Positions 52,708 to 61,971 of a stretch of DNA of 64,000 bases are shown piece by piece. The notes below the pieces were generated by a model that saw only the letters and a list, made by a program, of their open reading frames with translations, searched no databases and was not told the origin of the DNA. Origin of the DNA: Brevibacterium ihuae. GTDB lineage: Bacteria > Actinomycetota > Actinomycetes > Actinomycetales > Brevibacteriaceae. How positions within the stretch are numbered: the stretch's first letter is position 1; each line of letters starts with the position of its first letter. The stretch is taken from assembly GCF_900184225.1 (NCBI RefSeq), contig NZ_FXWZ01000003.1:1615684-1679683 (forward strand). The letters are read 5' to 3'. The position numbers and the translations under genes are program-made.

Positions 52708-54132
52708 TCAGAACAGCATCGCGGGGACGACGAGGCCGCCGACGAGGAGGACCGGCCCGACGACGACCATCGACAGGCCGAACCGCAGCAGGATCCGCGT
52801 GAGCCGCTCCTTGTCCTCCCCGGGCGCCGTGGCGACCACCGTGGCACCGAGGGTGGAGAATGGGGACACGTCGACGACCGCGGAGCAGATGCCGAGCGCG
52901 GTGATGAGCGCCCAGCCCGGCAGGCTGCCGTCGGCGACGAGCGGGAGCGCGAGCGGCACGAGTGCGGCGAGGATCCCGGTCGTCGAGGCGAACGCGGACA
53001 CGAGACCGCCGACCGCGCAGAGGACGAGCGCGGCGATGATCGGCGATCCGATGGCCTTCGCTCCCTCGCCGAGCAGATCGACCGCTCCCATCGTCTCGAG
53101 GACGCCGACGAACATGATGATGCCGCCGACGAGCAGCACGGTCGACCAGTCGATCTTGCCGACGGCGTTCTTCCCCGTACCCGGGTCGACGACGGTGAGT
53201 AGCGCGGCGAACGCGAAGCACAGCAGACCGATGTCGGGTTCGAGGCCGAAGGCGGCGATGGCGACGACGGCCGCGATGAGCCCGATCATGCAGATCACGG
53301 TGAGGATCTGGATCGGGGTGAACGGGGGCAGCGGTGCGTCGTGGTCGTCCGCATGGGCGGCATCGAAGGCCGCATCGTCCTCGTCGCCCTCGCCGAACGC
53401 GATCCCCGCGGTCGAGGCCGAGCCCCGTCGGAGCGCGGTCTCGCGCTCGAACGGATGGTTGCCGGGCGGGCCGCTGATCGGCGCGAGATCGGGCACGTCG
53501 AGCCGATCCGCGGATCCGTTGCCGCGGCCGCGGCGGGAGAAGAACCCGCGGCCGAACATCGCATAGGCGGCGAGGAGCAGAATCAGGTAGACGAGGACGG
53601 TGATCCCGAACAGGAGCAGGGGGTTGAGGCCGATCCCGGCGTCGTGGGCGGTGCCGTAGGTGACGATGCCGTAGAGGCTCGTCGGAGCGAACCCGCCGGC
53701 GCCGATGCCGAAGCAGATCGACAGGCCCATGAGGGCGTAGTCGACGCCGTAGCGGCGGGCGACCTGCATGCCCACCGGCATCATGACGAGCCCGGCCAGG
53801 GGAGCGCCCATCGCGGCGATCCCGGAGGTGAGGACGAAGAACACGACCGGGATGAGCGCGGCCTTCGACCCGATGCGGCTGAGCGCCGCGTCGATGATGC
53901 GGTCGACCGTCCCGTTCGTCTGCGCGATCGCGAAGAAGTACGTGACGCCGACGAGGAGCACCATGATCGACAGCGGGAACCCGGCGACGACCTCGTCCAT
54001 CGGAAGGTCGGTGAGGAGGAGCGCGGTGCCGGCGGCGCCCGCGACCATGAGGACGCCGATGTGGACCCCGCGGATCGCGCCGAGCGCGAACAGGGCGATG
54101 AAGATGACGATGGCGGCGATCTGTGCGAGCAC
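52708..54132 (-). CDS. MatC-type dicarboxylate carrier (SLC13-like permease)
   Basis: 474 residues, about eleven membrane helices. The N-terminal half resembles MatC_N: VGVTYFFAIAQTNGTVDRII, PVVFFVLTSGIAAMGAPLAG and FGIGAGGFAPTSLYGIVTYG. A long hydrophilic acidic loop (about 205-275) lies between the two halves, and the second half has GGLVSAFASTTGILAALVP and DVSPFSTLGATVVA. Family members import malonate or C4-dicarboxylates. The GTG at 54132 begins with a membrane helix. It is divergent from the MFS gene. Confidence 0.85.
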   Translation of the reverse strand: MLAQIAAIVIFIALFALGAIRGVHIGVLMVAGAAGTALLLTDLPMDEVVAGFPLSIMVLLVGVTYFFAIAQTNGTVDRIIDAALSRIGSKAALIPVVFFVLTSGIAAMGAPLAGLVMMPVGMQVARRYGVDYALMGLSICFGIGAGGFAPTSLYGIVTYGTAHDAGIGLNPLLLFGITVLVYLILLLAAYAMFGRGFFSRRGRGNGSADRLDVPDLAPISGPPGNHPFERETALRRGSASTAGIAFGEGDEDDAAFDAAHADDHDAPLPPFTPIQILTVICMIGLIAAVVAIAAFGLEPDIGLLCFAFAALLTVVDPGTGKNAVGKIDWSTVLLVGGIIMFVGVLETMGAVDLLGEGAKAIGSPIIAALVLCAVGGLVSAFASTTGILAALVPLALPLVADGSLPGWALITALGICSAVVDVSPFSTLGATVVATAPGEDKERLTRILLRFGLSMVVVGPVLLVGGLVVPAMLF

Positions 54133-54302
54133 TCGGGCCTCCGGATGACGACTCGACGATGAGCTGACTCCTCGACGCTACACCCCGACCCGCCGGTAGG
54201 GCGGACTCCGGCGTCGCCGCCCGGTGTGCGATGATGCGAACGGGCCCGGTGCCCAGCGCTCCCGGTCCGCCCCCACCGGTCCGTTCACCGAAGGAGTCGT
54301 CC

Positions 54303-55595
54303 GTGCCGTCGCCGCTCGCTGCCCAGCAGGCCAAGCTCATCGCCGCCCAGCTGTTCTCCGGGGCCGGCATCGCCTCCGGGTACGCGGTGGGAGGTCTCCT
54401 CGCCGAGCAGATCACCGGGCGGACCGCGATGGCCGGCTTCGCGCAGATGAGCGTGATCTTCGGCGCCGGCGTCGTCGCCTACCCGCTCGCCGCGCTCGCC
54501 GCCCGTGCCGGACGGCGGACCGCGCTCACCCTGGGCTTCGGCATCGGCACCCTCGGCGCGCTCGTCGTCCTCCTCGGCGTCGCCCTGAGTTTCCTGCCGC
54601 TCTTCATGCTCGGGATGATGATGTGCGGGTCCTCCACCGCCGCCGGCCTCCAGGCGCGCTACGCCGCCGTCGATTTCGCCGACCCGCGGTCCACCGGTCG
54701 CGCGATGTCGCTCGTCGTCTGGGCGACGACGGTCGGCTCCGTGCTCGGTCCGAACTTCACCGCGCCCGGTGCCCGGCTGGGCGAGGCGCTCGGCATGGAT
54801 CCGCTCGCCGGCCCCTACCTCATCTCGATGCTCGCCTTCGCGATCGCGGCCTTCTCCGCCTCGACGCTCGCCCGGGGGGTGAGCACCTCCGGCGCCCCGG
54901 CCTCGGATGCTCCCGTCGGCGACGACTCCGCCGACGGCGCCCCCACCGCGGCCGCGCCGTCGGCCGCCGCTGCCGGTCGCCTCGGGCTCGGCGAGGCGCT
55001 GCGGTACGCGCTCGCCCGTCCGGTGCCGGCGTTCGCGATCGTCACGATCATCACCGGGCAGATGATGATGACGAATGTCATGGTGATGACGCCGGTGCAC
55101 ATGGACCATCAGGGCTTCAGCCTCGGCGCGGTCGGCATCGTCGTGAGCATCCACATCGCCGGCATGTACGCGCTGTCCCCGCTGTTCGGCTGGATGTCCG
55201 ACCGCTGGGGTCCGGGATCGGTCATCGGAGCGGGCACCGTCGTGTTCGCAGTGACGATCGTCCTCGGCGTCGTCGATGCGCTCGCCGAGCGCTCCTCGAT
55301 GCCGCTGCTGAGCACCGCGCTCCTGCTCCTCGGCGTGGGCTGGTCGATGTACCTCATCGGCGGCTCCGCGCTCCTCACCCGCGCGGTGCCGCCGGAGGCG
55401 AAGGTCACCCTCCAGGGGGTGTCCGACTCCGCGATGAACCTCGGCGGGGCGCTCATGGCGGCGACGGCCGGCACCGTGCTCGGGCTCGGCGGGTTCCTGT
55501 GGATCAACCTCATGGCGACCTTCGTCCTCGCCATCTCCGTCGTGTTCGGCATCCGTGCGATCCCTCACCTCCGCCGAGGTGCCGCCGAGGCCTGA
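54303..55595 (+). CDS. MFS transporter
   Basis: 430 residues, twelve predicted membrane helices. A Pro/Ala/Asp-rich loop (about 195-225) separates the two halves. The motif GWMSDRWGPGSVI after helix 7-8 is the MFS A-like signature, and AARAGRRTALTLGFG is its N-terminal counterpart. The family fits small-drug or metabolite exporters. GTG 54303 was chosen because AAGGAG lies about 8 nt upstream; an ATG at 54231 has no site. The substrate is unknown. Confidence 0.9.
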   Translation: MPSPLAAQQAKLIAAQLFSGAGIASGYAVGGLLAEQITGRTAMAGFAQMSVIFGAGVVAYPLAALAARAGRRTALTLGFGIGTLGALVVLLGVALSFLPLFMLGMMMCGSSTAAGLQARYAAVDFADPRSTGRAMSLVVWATTVGSVLGPNFTAPGARLGEALGMDPLAGPYLISMLAFAIAAFSASTLARGVSTSGAPASDAPVGDDSADGAPTAAAPSAAAAGRLGLGEALRYALARPVPAFAIVTIITGQMMMTNVMVMTPVHMDHQGFSLGAVGIVVSIHIAGMYALSPLFGWMSDRWGPGSVIGAGTVVFAVTIVLGVVDALAERSSMPLLSTALLLLGVGWSMYLIGGSALLTRAVPPEAKVTLQGVSDSAMNLGGALMAATAGTVLGLGGFLWINLMATFVLAISVVFGIRAIPHLRRGAAEA

Positions 55596-55733
55596 GCCGG
55601 CGGGGCCGGGATGCCTGAGCCGACGGTGCCGGGCGGGTCCCCGGGGCGCGAGCGTCGCCCCGCTCGGATCGCTGCTCCGTCCGGTGCGCGGACGCTCCGG
55701 ATCACGTGCGCCGCACCGGTCTACAGTGGCCCC

Positions 55734-56972
55734 ATGACACACCACTGGGCTCCCGAGACCGTCGTCGTCGAGACCGGCCGGCCGCCGCGTGAGCACGATG
55801 CCGCTCTCAATCCGCCGATCACGCTCACCTCGACTTTCATCGGCACCGCCGGCATCGAGCAGGGCGGCCGCCAGTACGGCCGCTACGGCAATCCGACGTG
55901 GGAGCCCTTCGAGCAGGCGCTCGCGGAGCTCGAAGGCGCGGCGCTCCCCGGACTCGTGTTCGCCTCGGGCCTCGCCGCCGTCACCGCCGCGCTCACCCTG
56001 GTGGAGCCCGGCGGCACGGTGATCATGCCCCGCCACTGCTACCTCGGAGCCCTGTCCGGGGCCCAGGAGGCCGCCGCGACCGGACGGTTCCGCATCGTCA
56101 CCGTCGACATCGCGGACAGCGCGGCGGTGCAGGCCGCGATGACGCGCGCCGTCGCGGATGCGCCCGCCGGTGCCGCCGGTGCCCGGGCCGGCGGCGCCGC
56201 GCCTGGGGACGCTGCGGAGAGCGCGGGCTCGGACGCACCGGCGACCGGGCGCCGCCCGGTGCTCCTCTGGCTCGAGAGCCCGACGAATCCCATGCTCGAG
56301 GTCGCGGACCTCCCTGCGCTCATCGAGCACGCCCGCGGGGCCGGCGTCCCCACCGTCGTCGACAACACCTTCGCCACCCCGCTCGTGCAGCGCCCCCTCG
56401 AGCTCGGTGCCGATGTCGTCCTCCATTCGGTGACGAAGTCGCTCTCCGGACACTCCGATGTCGTGCTCGGAGCCGTCGCCACCTCCGACCCAGTGCTCCG
56501 CGAGACCCTCCATCACCACCGCTCGGTGACCGGCGGGATCGCCGGACCGTTCGAGGTGTGGCTCGCCCTGCGCGGGCTGCGGACGCTCGCCCTGCGCGTC
56601 GAGCGGTCCCAAAAGAACGCGCTCGAGCTCGCGCGCCGCCTGAGTGCGCGCCCCGGCATCGAGGTCCGGTTCCCCGGCCTGCCCGACGATCCCGGGCATG
56701 CCCGCGCGGCCGCCCAGATGTCCGGGTTCGGCTCGATCCTCTGCATCGTGCTCCCCACCGCCCGGGCGGCGACCGCCGTCGCGGAATCCGTGCGGCTGTG
56801 GACCCCAGCGACCTCGCTCGGTGGGGTCGAGAGCCTGCTCGAGCGCCGCCGGCGGCACGCGCAGGAGCCGCATTCGGTGCCCGAGGGGCTGTTGCGGCTC
56901 AGCGTCGGGATCGAGCACGTCGACGATCTGTGGGCCGACCTCTCGGGTGCGCTCGACGTCGCCCTCGGCTGA
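55734..56972 (+). CDS. PLP-dependent cystathionine gamma-synthase/lyase family enzyme
   Basis: 412 residues. gamma-family PLP enzyme of methionine/cysteine metabolism. Motifs: YGRYGNPTWEPFEQALAELE, FASGLAAVTAAL, WLESPTNPMLEVADLPAL, DNTFATP, the PLP Lys in LHSVTKSLSGHSDVVLG, and SLGGVESLLERR. An insert of about 30 residues rich in Ala, Gly and Pro (about 140-172) interrupts the region before WLESPTNP. Whether it makes or breaks cystathionine or homocysteine is not clear. ATG 55734. Confidence 0.9.
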   Translation: MTHHWAPETVVVETGRPPREHDAALNPPITLTSTFIGTAGIEQGGRQYGRYGNPTWEPFEQALAELEGAALPGLVFASGLAAVTAALTLVEPGGTVIMPRHCYLGALSGAQEAAATGRFRIVTVDIADSAAVQAAMTRAVADAPAGAAGARAGGAAPGDAAESAGSDAPATGRRPVLLWLESPTNPMLEVADLPALIEHARGAGVPTVVDNTFATPLVQRPLELGADVVLHSVTKSLSGHSDVVLGAVATSDPVLRETLHHHRSVTGGIAGPFEVWLALRGLRTLALRVERSQKNALELARRLSARPGIEVRFPGLPDDPGHARAAAQMSGFGSILCIVLPTARAATAVAESVRLWTPATSLGGVESLLERRRRHAQEPHSVPEGLLRLSVGIEHVDDLWADLSGALDVALG

Positions 56973-57070
56973 CGCGGGGGCGGCGGCAGCCACCCCCCGC
57001 GGCTCGCCTGCGGCAGGCGGGATCTTCCTCGTGCGGTACGCCTGTGCGGTCGGTGACCCCGGGGCGGGCC

Positions 57071-57112
57071 TTTACCCGGCCCGGCCGGTTCATTAGACTC
57101 GCCATAGTGAAC
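57071..57112 (+). promoter_or_regulatory. candidate promoter and operator of the acyl-CoA synthetase gene
   Basis: TTTACC (57071-57076) and TAGACT (57094-57099) are 17 bp apart, about 90 bp before the start. Overlapping the -10 is an inverted repeat, GTTCATTAG with ATAGTGAAC (57088-57112), typical of TetR-type operators; no regulator gene is next to it. Confidence 0.45.
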
Positions 57113-57186
57113 GTTTGATCAGTGCCGGGCGATGGAACGCCGACGCAGAGGTCGGGGCGCCGCCGGTGCGCAACAGAGGAGTTGCC

Positions 57187-58731
57187 GTGGACCTGGAATT
57201 CGAGCTCGCCCGCACCCACCTGCCGATCGCCGGCGTCTACCGCCACGCCCATGAGATGCCCGAGCGCACCGCGCTCGTCGCCGGCGACACGGTCATCTCC
57301 TACGGCGAGCTGCTCGAGCGGGTGCAGGCGACCGCCGCGCGGCTCACCGCCGCCGGGGTGGGCCGGGGCGACCGCGTCGCGCTCGTCGCCGGCAACGCCG
57401 CCGAGTTCGCTGTCGTGCCCTATGCCGCCTACCTCATCGGCGCGATCATCGTGCCGGTGAACTTCCGCCTCGCTGCCGGGGAGATCGCCTACATCCTCGA
57501 CAACTGCGAGCCCTCGGTCGTCGTCGCCGACGCGGAGCGCGCCGAGGTCACCCGGACCGCGCTCGGCGCACCCGTCGTCGGGCGCGCGGGCGGACCGGCC
57601 CCGGAGCTCATCGACCTGCTCGAGATCACCGCTCCCGCAGACGAGTCGCTCACCGCGCCCGACCCCGTGGTGTGCTCGATCGACGACGACCAGGCGATCA
57701 TGTACACCTCGGGCACCACGGGACGCCCGAAGGGGGCGGTGCTCACCTATTCGAACTTCCTCGCCACGACCATGCGCTCCTCCGCCTCGTGGCAATACGT
57801 GCCCGGAGCGGACGCGGTCCTCATCGCGTCGCCGATGTTCCACATCGCCGCCTTCAACGTGCTCACGACGAACATCGCCAACGGCGCCACCTCGGTCATC
57901 ACCCCGTCGACGGGCTTCGACGCCGGCCACCTCCTCGACGTCATGGCCGAGCACCACGTGACCCGGACCTTCATGGTCCCGGCGCAGTGGCAGCTCATCG
58001 TCGACGAGCAGCGCCGCAACCCCCGGCAGGTCGACCTCCGCTTCTACAGCTGGGGTGCGGCCCCGGCCACCGAGGCGCTGCTCACCGCGATGGGGGAGAC
58101 CTTCCCCGAGGCGAGCTCCCAGGCTGCGTTCGGGCAGACCGAGACCACGGCCTGCGGGGTCTCGCTCTCGCACGAGGACTCGCTGCGCAAGCTCGGCTCG
58201 GTGGGTCTGCCGGACCGCAACTACTCGATCCGGGTGGTCGATCCGGAGATGAATGACGTGCCGCGCGGGGAGGTCGGTGAGATCGTCTACCGCGGGCCGG
58301 GCGTGATGAGCCGCTTCTGGAACAACGAGGCGGCTACGGCCGAGGCGTTCGCCGGCGGCTGGTTCCATTCGGGGGACCTCGTGCGGCAGGACGAGGAGGG
58401 GTTCCTCTATGTCGTCGACCGGGTCAAGGACATGATCATCTCCGGCGGGGAGAACATCTACTGCGCGGAGCTCGAGAACGTCATCGCCTGGCATCCGAAG
58501 GTCGCCGAGGTCGCGGTCGTCGGCCGGGCCGACGAGAAGTGGGGCGAGGTGCCGGTGGCGATGATCGTGCCGCGATCCGATGACGATGCGCCGACGCTCG
58601 AGGAGATCCGGGAGTTCTGCGACGGGAAGCTCGCCCGCTACAAGCTGCCCAAGGACATCGTCGTCAAGGACGCCTTCCCGCGCTCCGGCACCGGGAAGAT
58701 CCAGAAGACCGTGCTCCGCGACGAGGTGTGA
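57187..58731 (+). CDS. acyl-CoA synthetase (AMP-dependent ligase)
   Basis: 514 residues. Activates a carboxylic acid to acyl-CoA through an acyl-AMP. Motifs: P-loop MYTSGTTGRPKGAVLTYSNF, YSWGAAPATEALL, FGQTETTACGVSLSHEDSLR, GWFHSGDLVRQDEEGFLYVV, DRVKDMIISGGENIY and the catalytic Lys in SGTGKIQKTVLRDEV. Medium-chain, long-chain or aromatic acid substrates are all possible. The GTG at 57187 is preceded by GAGGAG. It stands next to a TRAP receptor locus, which might import its acid substrate; that is inference. Confidence 0.94.
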   Translation: MDLEFELARTHLPIAGVYRHAHEMPERTALVAGDTVISYGELLERVQATAARLTAAGVGRGDRVALVAGNAAEFAVVPYAAYLIGAIIVPVNFRLAAGEIAYILDNCEPSVVVADAERAEVTRTALGAPVVGRAGGPAPELIDLLEITAPADESLTAPDPVVCSIDDDQAIMYTSGTTGRPKGAVLTYSNFLATTMRSSASWQYVPGADAVLIASPMFHIAAFNVLTTNIANGATSVITPSTGFDAGHLLDVMAEHHVTRTFMVPAQWQLIVDEQRRNPRQVDLRFYSWGAAPATEALLTAMGETFPEASSQAAFGQTETTACGVSLSHEDSLRKLGSVGLPDRNYSIRVVDPEMNDVPRGEVGEIVYRGPGVMSRFWNNEAATAEAFAGGWFHSGDLVRQDEEGFLYVVDRVKDMIISGGENIYCAELENVIAWHPKVAEVAVVGRADEKWGEVPVAMIVPRSDDDAPTLEEIREFCDGKLARYKLPKDIVVKDAFPRSGTGKIQKTVLRDEV

Positions 58732-58758
58732 AGCGGGGCATCCGCCCGGGTGAGAGTG

Positions 58759-58799
58759 CAATTTCGGAAGGTTTCGCGCTCAGGAACCTTCGAAAATTG
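58759..58799. terminator. AT-rich hairpin between convergent genes
   Basis: CAATTTCGGAAGGTT and AACCTTCGAAAATTG pair except for an offset at CGG/CG. It lies between the acyl-CoA synthetase and the first receptor gene and is clearly less GC-rich than other hairpins here. Likely bidirectional terminator. Confidence 0.7.
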
Positions 58800-58804
58800 A
58801 GGTC

Positions 58805-60103
58805 TCAGTGGGGGCGGTGGGGGAGCATGGTCTGCTCGAACAGCACCGCGCCGAGGTCGTCGTAGCTCGCATCCTCCGGGTACCATTCGGGCATCCGGGT
58901 GAACTCCCCGCCGTCGGTGTGGCCGAGCTCCTCGATCTGCTCGGCCCATGCCCGCGCGGCCTGGTCGAGCCGCGCCGGGACCTCGGGTACTCTGGCGTCC
59001 TCCGCGGTGCGGGTGCTGAGCTGGCCGGCGTGCTCGGCGATCGCCGACTGCACGTCCGCATCGAAGGGTCGGACCGAACCGCCGGCGGTTAGGGCCTGCT
59101 CGACCGCCACGGCCTTCGCCCCGATGACGAGCTCGGTCATCGTGCTGAACGCCGTCGCCATGGAATCGAAGATCACCTGCTGGTAGGCCAGCGGCAGCTC
59201 GGAGTAGGTCTTCCCCGCGACATAGGCGCCGGCGGCGCGGGAGAACCCGGCCTCCGTCGTGTAGCCGATGTGCGGGGCGACCTCGAAGGTGCCGGCCTCG
59301 ACGTTGGGGGCGAGCTGTCCGAGGTCGCAGTCGACGGTGCCGCGCTGGAGCGCCTCGTAGGTCTCGGGGAACGACAGCGACACCGGTGAGGCGCCGAGCT
59401 CCGTGACCTGCTCGCCGGCGGCCGCGGAACCGATCCGCATCTGCGTGCCCTGCCAGTCGGCGCGCCCGGTGAGCGCCTCGGAGCACATCGTCGAGTACCC
59501 GCCGGAGGCGAGCAGCGGGATGAGAGGGACGAGGTCCTTGTCTGCGAACTCCGCGAGCACCTCGGGCGTGTCCCACCCGGCCTGCACCCCGGCGGCGTTC
59601 GTCGTGAGGTCCCCGGAGACCGGGGAGGACGGCAGCGTCGACATCGCGGTGCCGATCGCGTCGAAGGCCGGGTACTCGGTCGGGGCGTAGGACGGCAGGG
59701 TGTAGGCGAGGTCGACCCGGCCGTCGGCGAGCGCGTCGTCGATCTCCGCGTACGAGGCGATCGCCTGCCCCCACACGACGTCGACGGTGATCTTCCCGCC
59801 GGAGCGCGTCTCGATCGCTTCCGCGATGTCGGTGCCGTTGGGGCCGAGGATCGACTCCGCCGAGGTCGCGGAGGGCTGGTAGGTGATCGTCACCGGGTCG
59901 AGCTCGGCGAGTGCGGCATCCACCTCGGACTGCGCGGCCCCGAACGCGAACCCGGCGCCCGCCTCGGCGGACCCCTGGTCCGCGGCGCCTCCCGCGCCGC
60001 CGGCGCACCCGGCGAGCAGGCCGGCGGCGGCGAGGAGTGCGATCCCCGGGCCGGCTCCGCGGCGGGCGAGGGGTGGGGCGATGGTGGCCGGGGTGCGGTG
60101 CAT
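58805..60103 (-). CDS. dctP: TRAP transporter substrate-binding lipoprotein, copy 1
   Basis: 432 residues. Lipoprotein signal with lipobox LLAGC (Cys33). The mature part is a DctP-type periplasmic binding protein: VTITYQPSATSAESILGPNG, ITVDVVWGQAIASYAEIDDA, ADGRVDLAYTLPSYAPTEYP, and the ligand-arginine region WQGTQMRIGSAAAG followed by ALQRGTVDCDLGQL. It binds organic acids and passes them to the DctQM permease using an ion gradient. It is the third of three paralogous receptors in a row after dctM. Its ligand is not predictable. Confidence 0.92.
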   Translation of the reverse strand: MHRTPATIAPPLARRGAGPGIALLAAAGLLAGCAGGAGGAADQGSAEAGAGFAFGAAQSEVDAALAELDPVTITYQPSATSAESILGPNGTDIAEAIETRSGGKITVDVVWGQAIASYAEIDDALADGRVDLAYTLPSYAPTEYPAFDAIGTAMSTLPSSPVSGDLTTNAAGVQAGWDTPEVLAEFADKDLVPLIPLLASGGYSTMCSEALTGRADWQGTQMRIGSAAAGEQVTELGASPVSLSFPETYEALQRGTVDCDLGQLAPNVEAGTFEVAPHIGYTTEAGFSRAAGAYVAGKTYSELPLAYQQVIFDSMATAFSTMTELVIGAKAVAVEQALTAGGSVRPFDADVQSAIAEHAGQLSTRTAEDARVPEVPARLDQAARAWAEQIEELGHTDGGEFTRMPEWYPEDASYDDLGAVLFEQTMLPHRPH

Positions 60104-60300
60104 GGTTCTCCTAGGGCGTTTGGCGGGCGTGCACCCACCCTATTCCGCAGGTGGGCGATCCGATCGGGCCTGCGGTATGACGATCGCCACAGTCCCGTCT
60201 CCGGCTCGCCAGGGCGGTGCCGTGGTCCAGCGCGCACGACGGTGGGCCGTTCCCGGATGATGGGGTCCCTGGACGCGCGCCCGCGGACCCTCCAGGACGC

Positions 60301-60347
60301 ACGACAGCGCCGCCGGAGGGGAGATCCCCTGCCGGCGGCGCCGTTGT
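60301..60347. terminator. hairpin in the gap between receptor copies 1 and 2
   Basis: ACGACAGCGCCGCCGG and CCGGCGGCGCCGTTGT pair with a small mismatch near the base, and an inner AGGGGA/TCCCCT extends the stem. It lies about 90 bp past the stop of copy 2 on the minus strand and probably ends that transcript. The rest of 60104-60433 has nothing clear apart from the presumed promoter of copy 1. Confidence 0.65.
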
Positions 60348-60433
60348 GGGTGGACGTGCGTGTACCCGATGAGCGTGCCAGGTCAGTGCATGAGTCGGGT
60401 CAGCACATGGGCCCGATCGGTGCGTGAGCCCGA

Positions 60434-61778
60434 TCAGCCCTCGGCGCCCGGACGGTGATCGACGAACGCGTCGTCGTAGACGGCCTGGCCGACCTCGCGG
60501 TAGTCGGTCTCGGTGTCGTACCACTCGTCGAAGTCCGCGGTGGAGCCGCCGTCGGTGAAACCGAGCTCCTCGATCTTCTCGGTCCACTGCTGCTCGGATT
60601 CCTCGACGCGGCTGGTGATGTCGTCACCGAGGATGCCGGAGGACTGGATCTCCTCCTTCTTCGCGTCGTTGAACTCGCCGATTTCCGTCTGCAGGTCGGC
60701 GGGGAACTCGACGATCTCGCCGTCGGCCTCCTTGGCCTGCTTGATGCCCTCGGCGTTGCCGCCGATCGTCGTCATCATCTGGCCCTGGTAGTAGTCGGCG
60801 TAGACGTCGAACAGGATCTGCTGGTAGGCGAGCGGCAGCTGCTCGTACTTCGTGCCGGCGAGGATCGCGCCGGGGGAGCGGGTGTAGCTCGTCTCCGTCA
60901 TGTAGCCGACGTGCGGAGCGACCTCGAAGATCCCGCCCTCGGCGCTCGGTACGAGCTGGGCGAGGGTGCAGTCGACGGTGCCGCGCTGGAGAGCCTCGAA
61001 GGTCTCGACGTACTCGATGGACACCGGCGAGGCGCCGATCGAGGCCATGAGATCGTTCTGGGTCGCCGAGGCGATGCGGACCTGCCGGCCCTGCCAATCG
61101 TCCTTCTCCATCCCCGGGTCGCTACACACCGAGTAGTAGCCGCCGGAGGCGACCACCGGCACGAGCGGGGTGATGCCCTTCGAGGTGTACTCCTCGACGA
61201 TCTCCGGGGAGTCCCAGGAGACGTCCGCGGCGACCGCGTTGGCGACCATCTCACCGGTGAACGGCGAGGGGGAGATGCCGGCGAGCATGTCGCCGAGCGC
61301 GTTGACCGCGGGGAACTCGGTGGGCTGGTACACCGGGAGGGTGTACGCGAGATCGACGCGGCCGTCGGCCAGCGCGTCGTGCACCTCGCCGTAGCCCGCG
61401 ATGGCCTGACCCCACACGACGTCGACGGTGATCTTGCCGCCGGACTTCTCCTCGATCGCCTTCGCTAGCTGCGTGCCCGAGGGCGACTGGATGGAGGCCT
61501 CGGACGCGGCGGAGGGCTGGTAGGTGATCGTCACCGGGTCGAGATCGGCGATCGCCGCATCGATGTCCTCCTGCGAGGCGCCGAGCTCGTAGCCCCGCCG
61601 CATCGATGTCCTCCTGCGAGGCGCCGAGCTCGTAGCCCTCGCCGCCGCCGGCCTCCCCGCCGCCGCCTCCTCCGCCGGCGCTGCCGGCGCAGGCGCTCAG
61701 CCCGAGGGTGAGCGCGGTGGCTGCGGACAGGACCCCGATGGTGCGGGTGCGCGTGAAGAGGATGCGCTGGTTCTTCAT
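60434..61778 (-). pseudogene. TRAP substrate-binding lipoprotein, copy 2, frameshifted
   Basis: The signal peptide and lipobox (MKNQRILFTRTRTIGVLSAA, then LSAC with Cys30) lie in one frame from ATG 61778, with GAAGGAG upstream. The frame continues to YELGASQEDIDAA, after which a 43-bp tandem copy repeats the same stretch and shifts it. The rest, a complete DctP-type domain (VTITYQPSAASEASIQSPSG to YDDAFVDHRPGAEG), follows in another frame. An ATG at 61603 inside the duplication could start a leaderless cytosolic form. Removing one repeat copy restores a normal gene. Either a recent inactivation or a reversible switch. Confidence 0.88.
61554..61639. repeat. 43-bp tandem duplication inside copy 2
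   Basis: Two units of 43 bp, 61554-61596 and 61597-61639, differ only in their last base. On the minus strand they encode the segment YELGASQEDIDAA twice in different frames. 43 is not a multiple of 3, so the duplication shifts the reading frame. Confidence 0.97.
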
Positions 61779-61918
61779 CATGACTCCTTCGGTCATTCGG
61801 GTGGATGCCCCGGTGGGGCGTCCGGATCTGTGGGGTCCGTGCCGGCGATGCGGCCGGCGGGTGTCGCTCCGGCCCGGGGAAGGCTGCGGCCCGGCGGCGC
61901 TCCCGCCCCGGACTCGCC

Positions 61919-61950
61919 GGTGGCGGGGACCGGAGCCGGTCCCCGCCACC
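61919..61950. terminator. hairpin after receptor copy 3
   Basis: Perfect 15-bp arms (61919-61933 and 61936-61950) with a two-base centre lie just beyond the copy 3 stop on the minus strand and before copy 2. It may end transcription or protect the copy 3 mRNA end. Confidence 0.75.
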
Positions 61951-61971
61951 CTAGGGCATGATACTCGCTCG

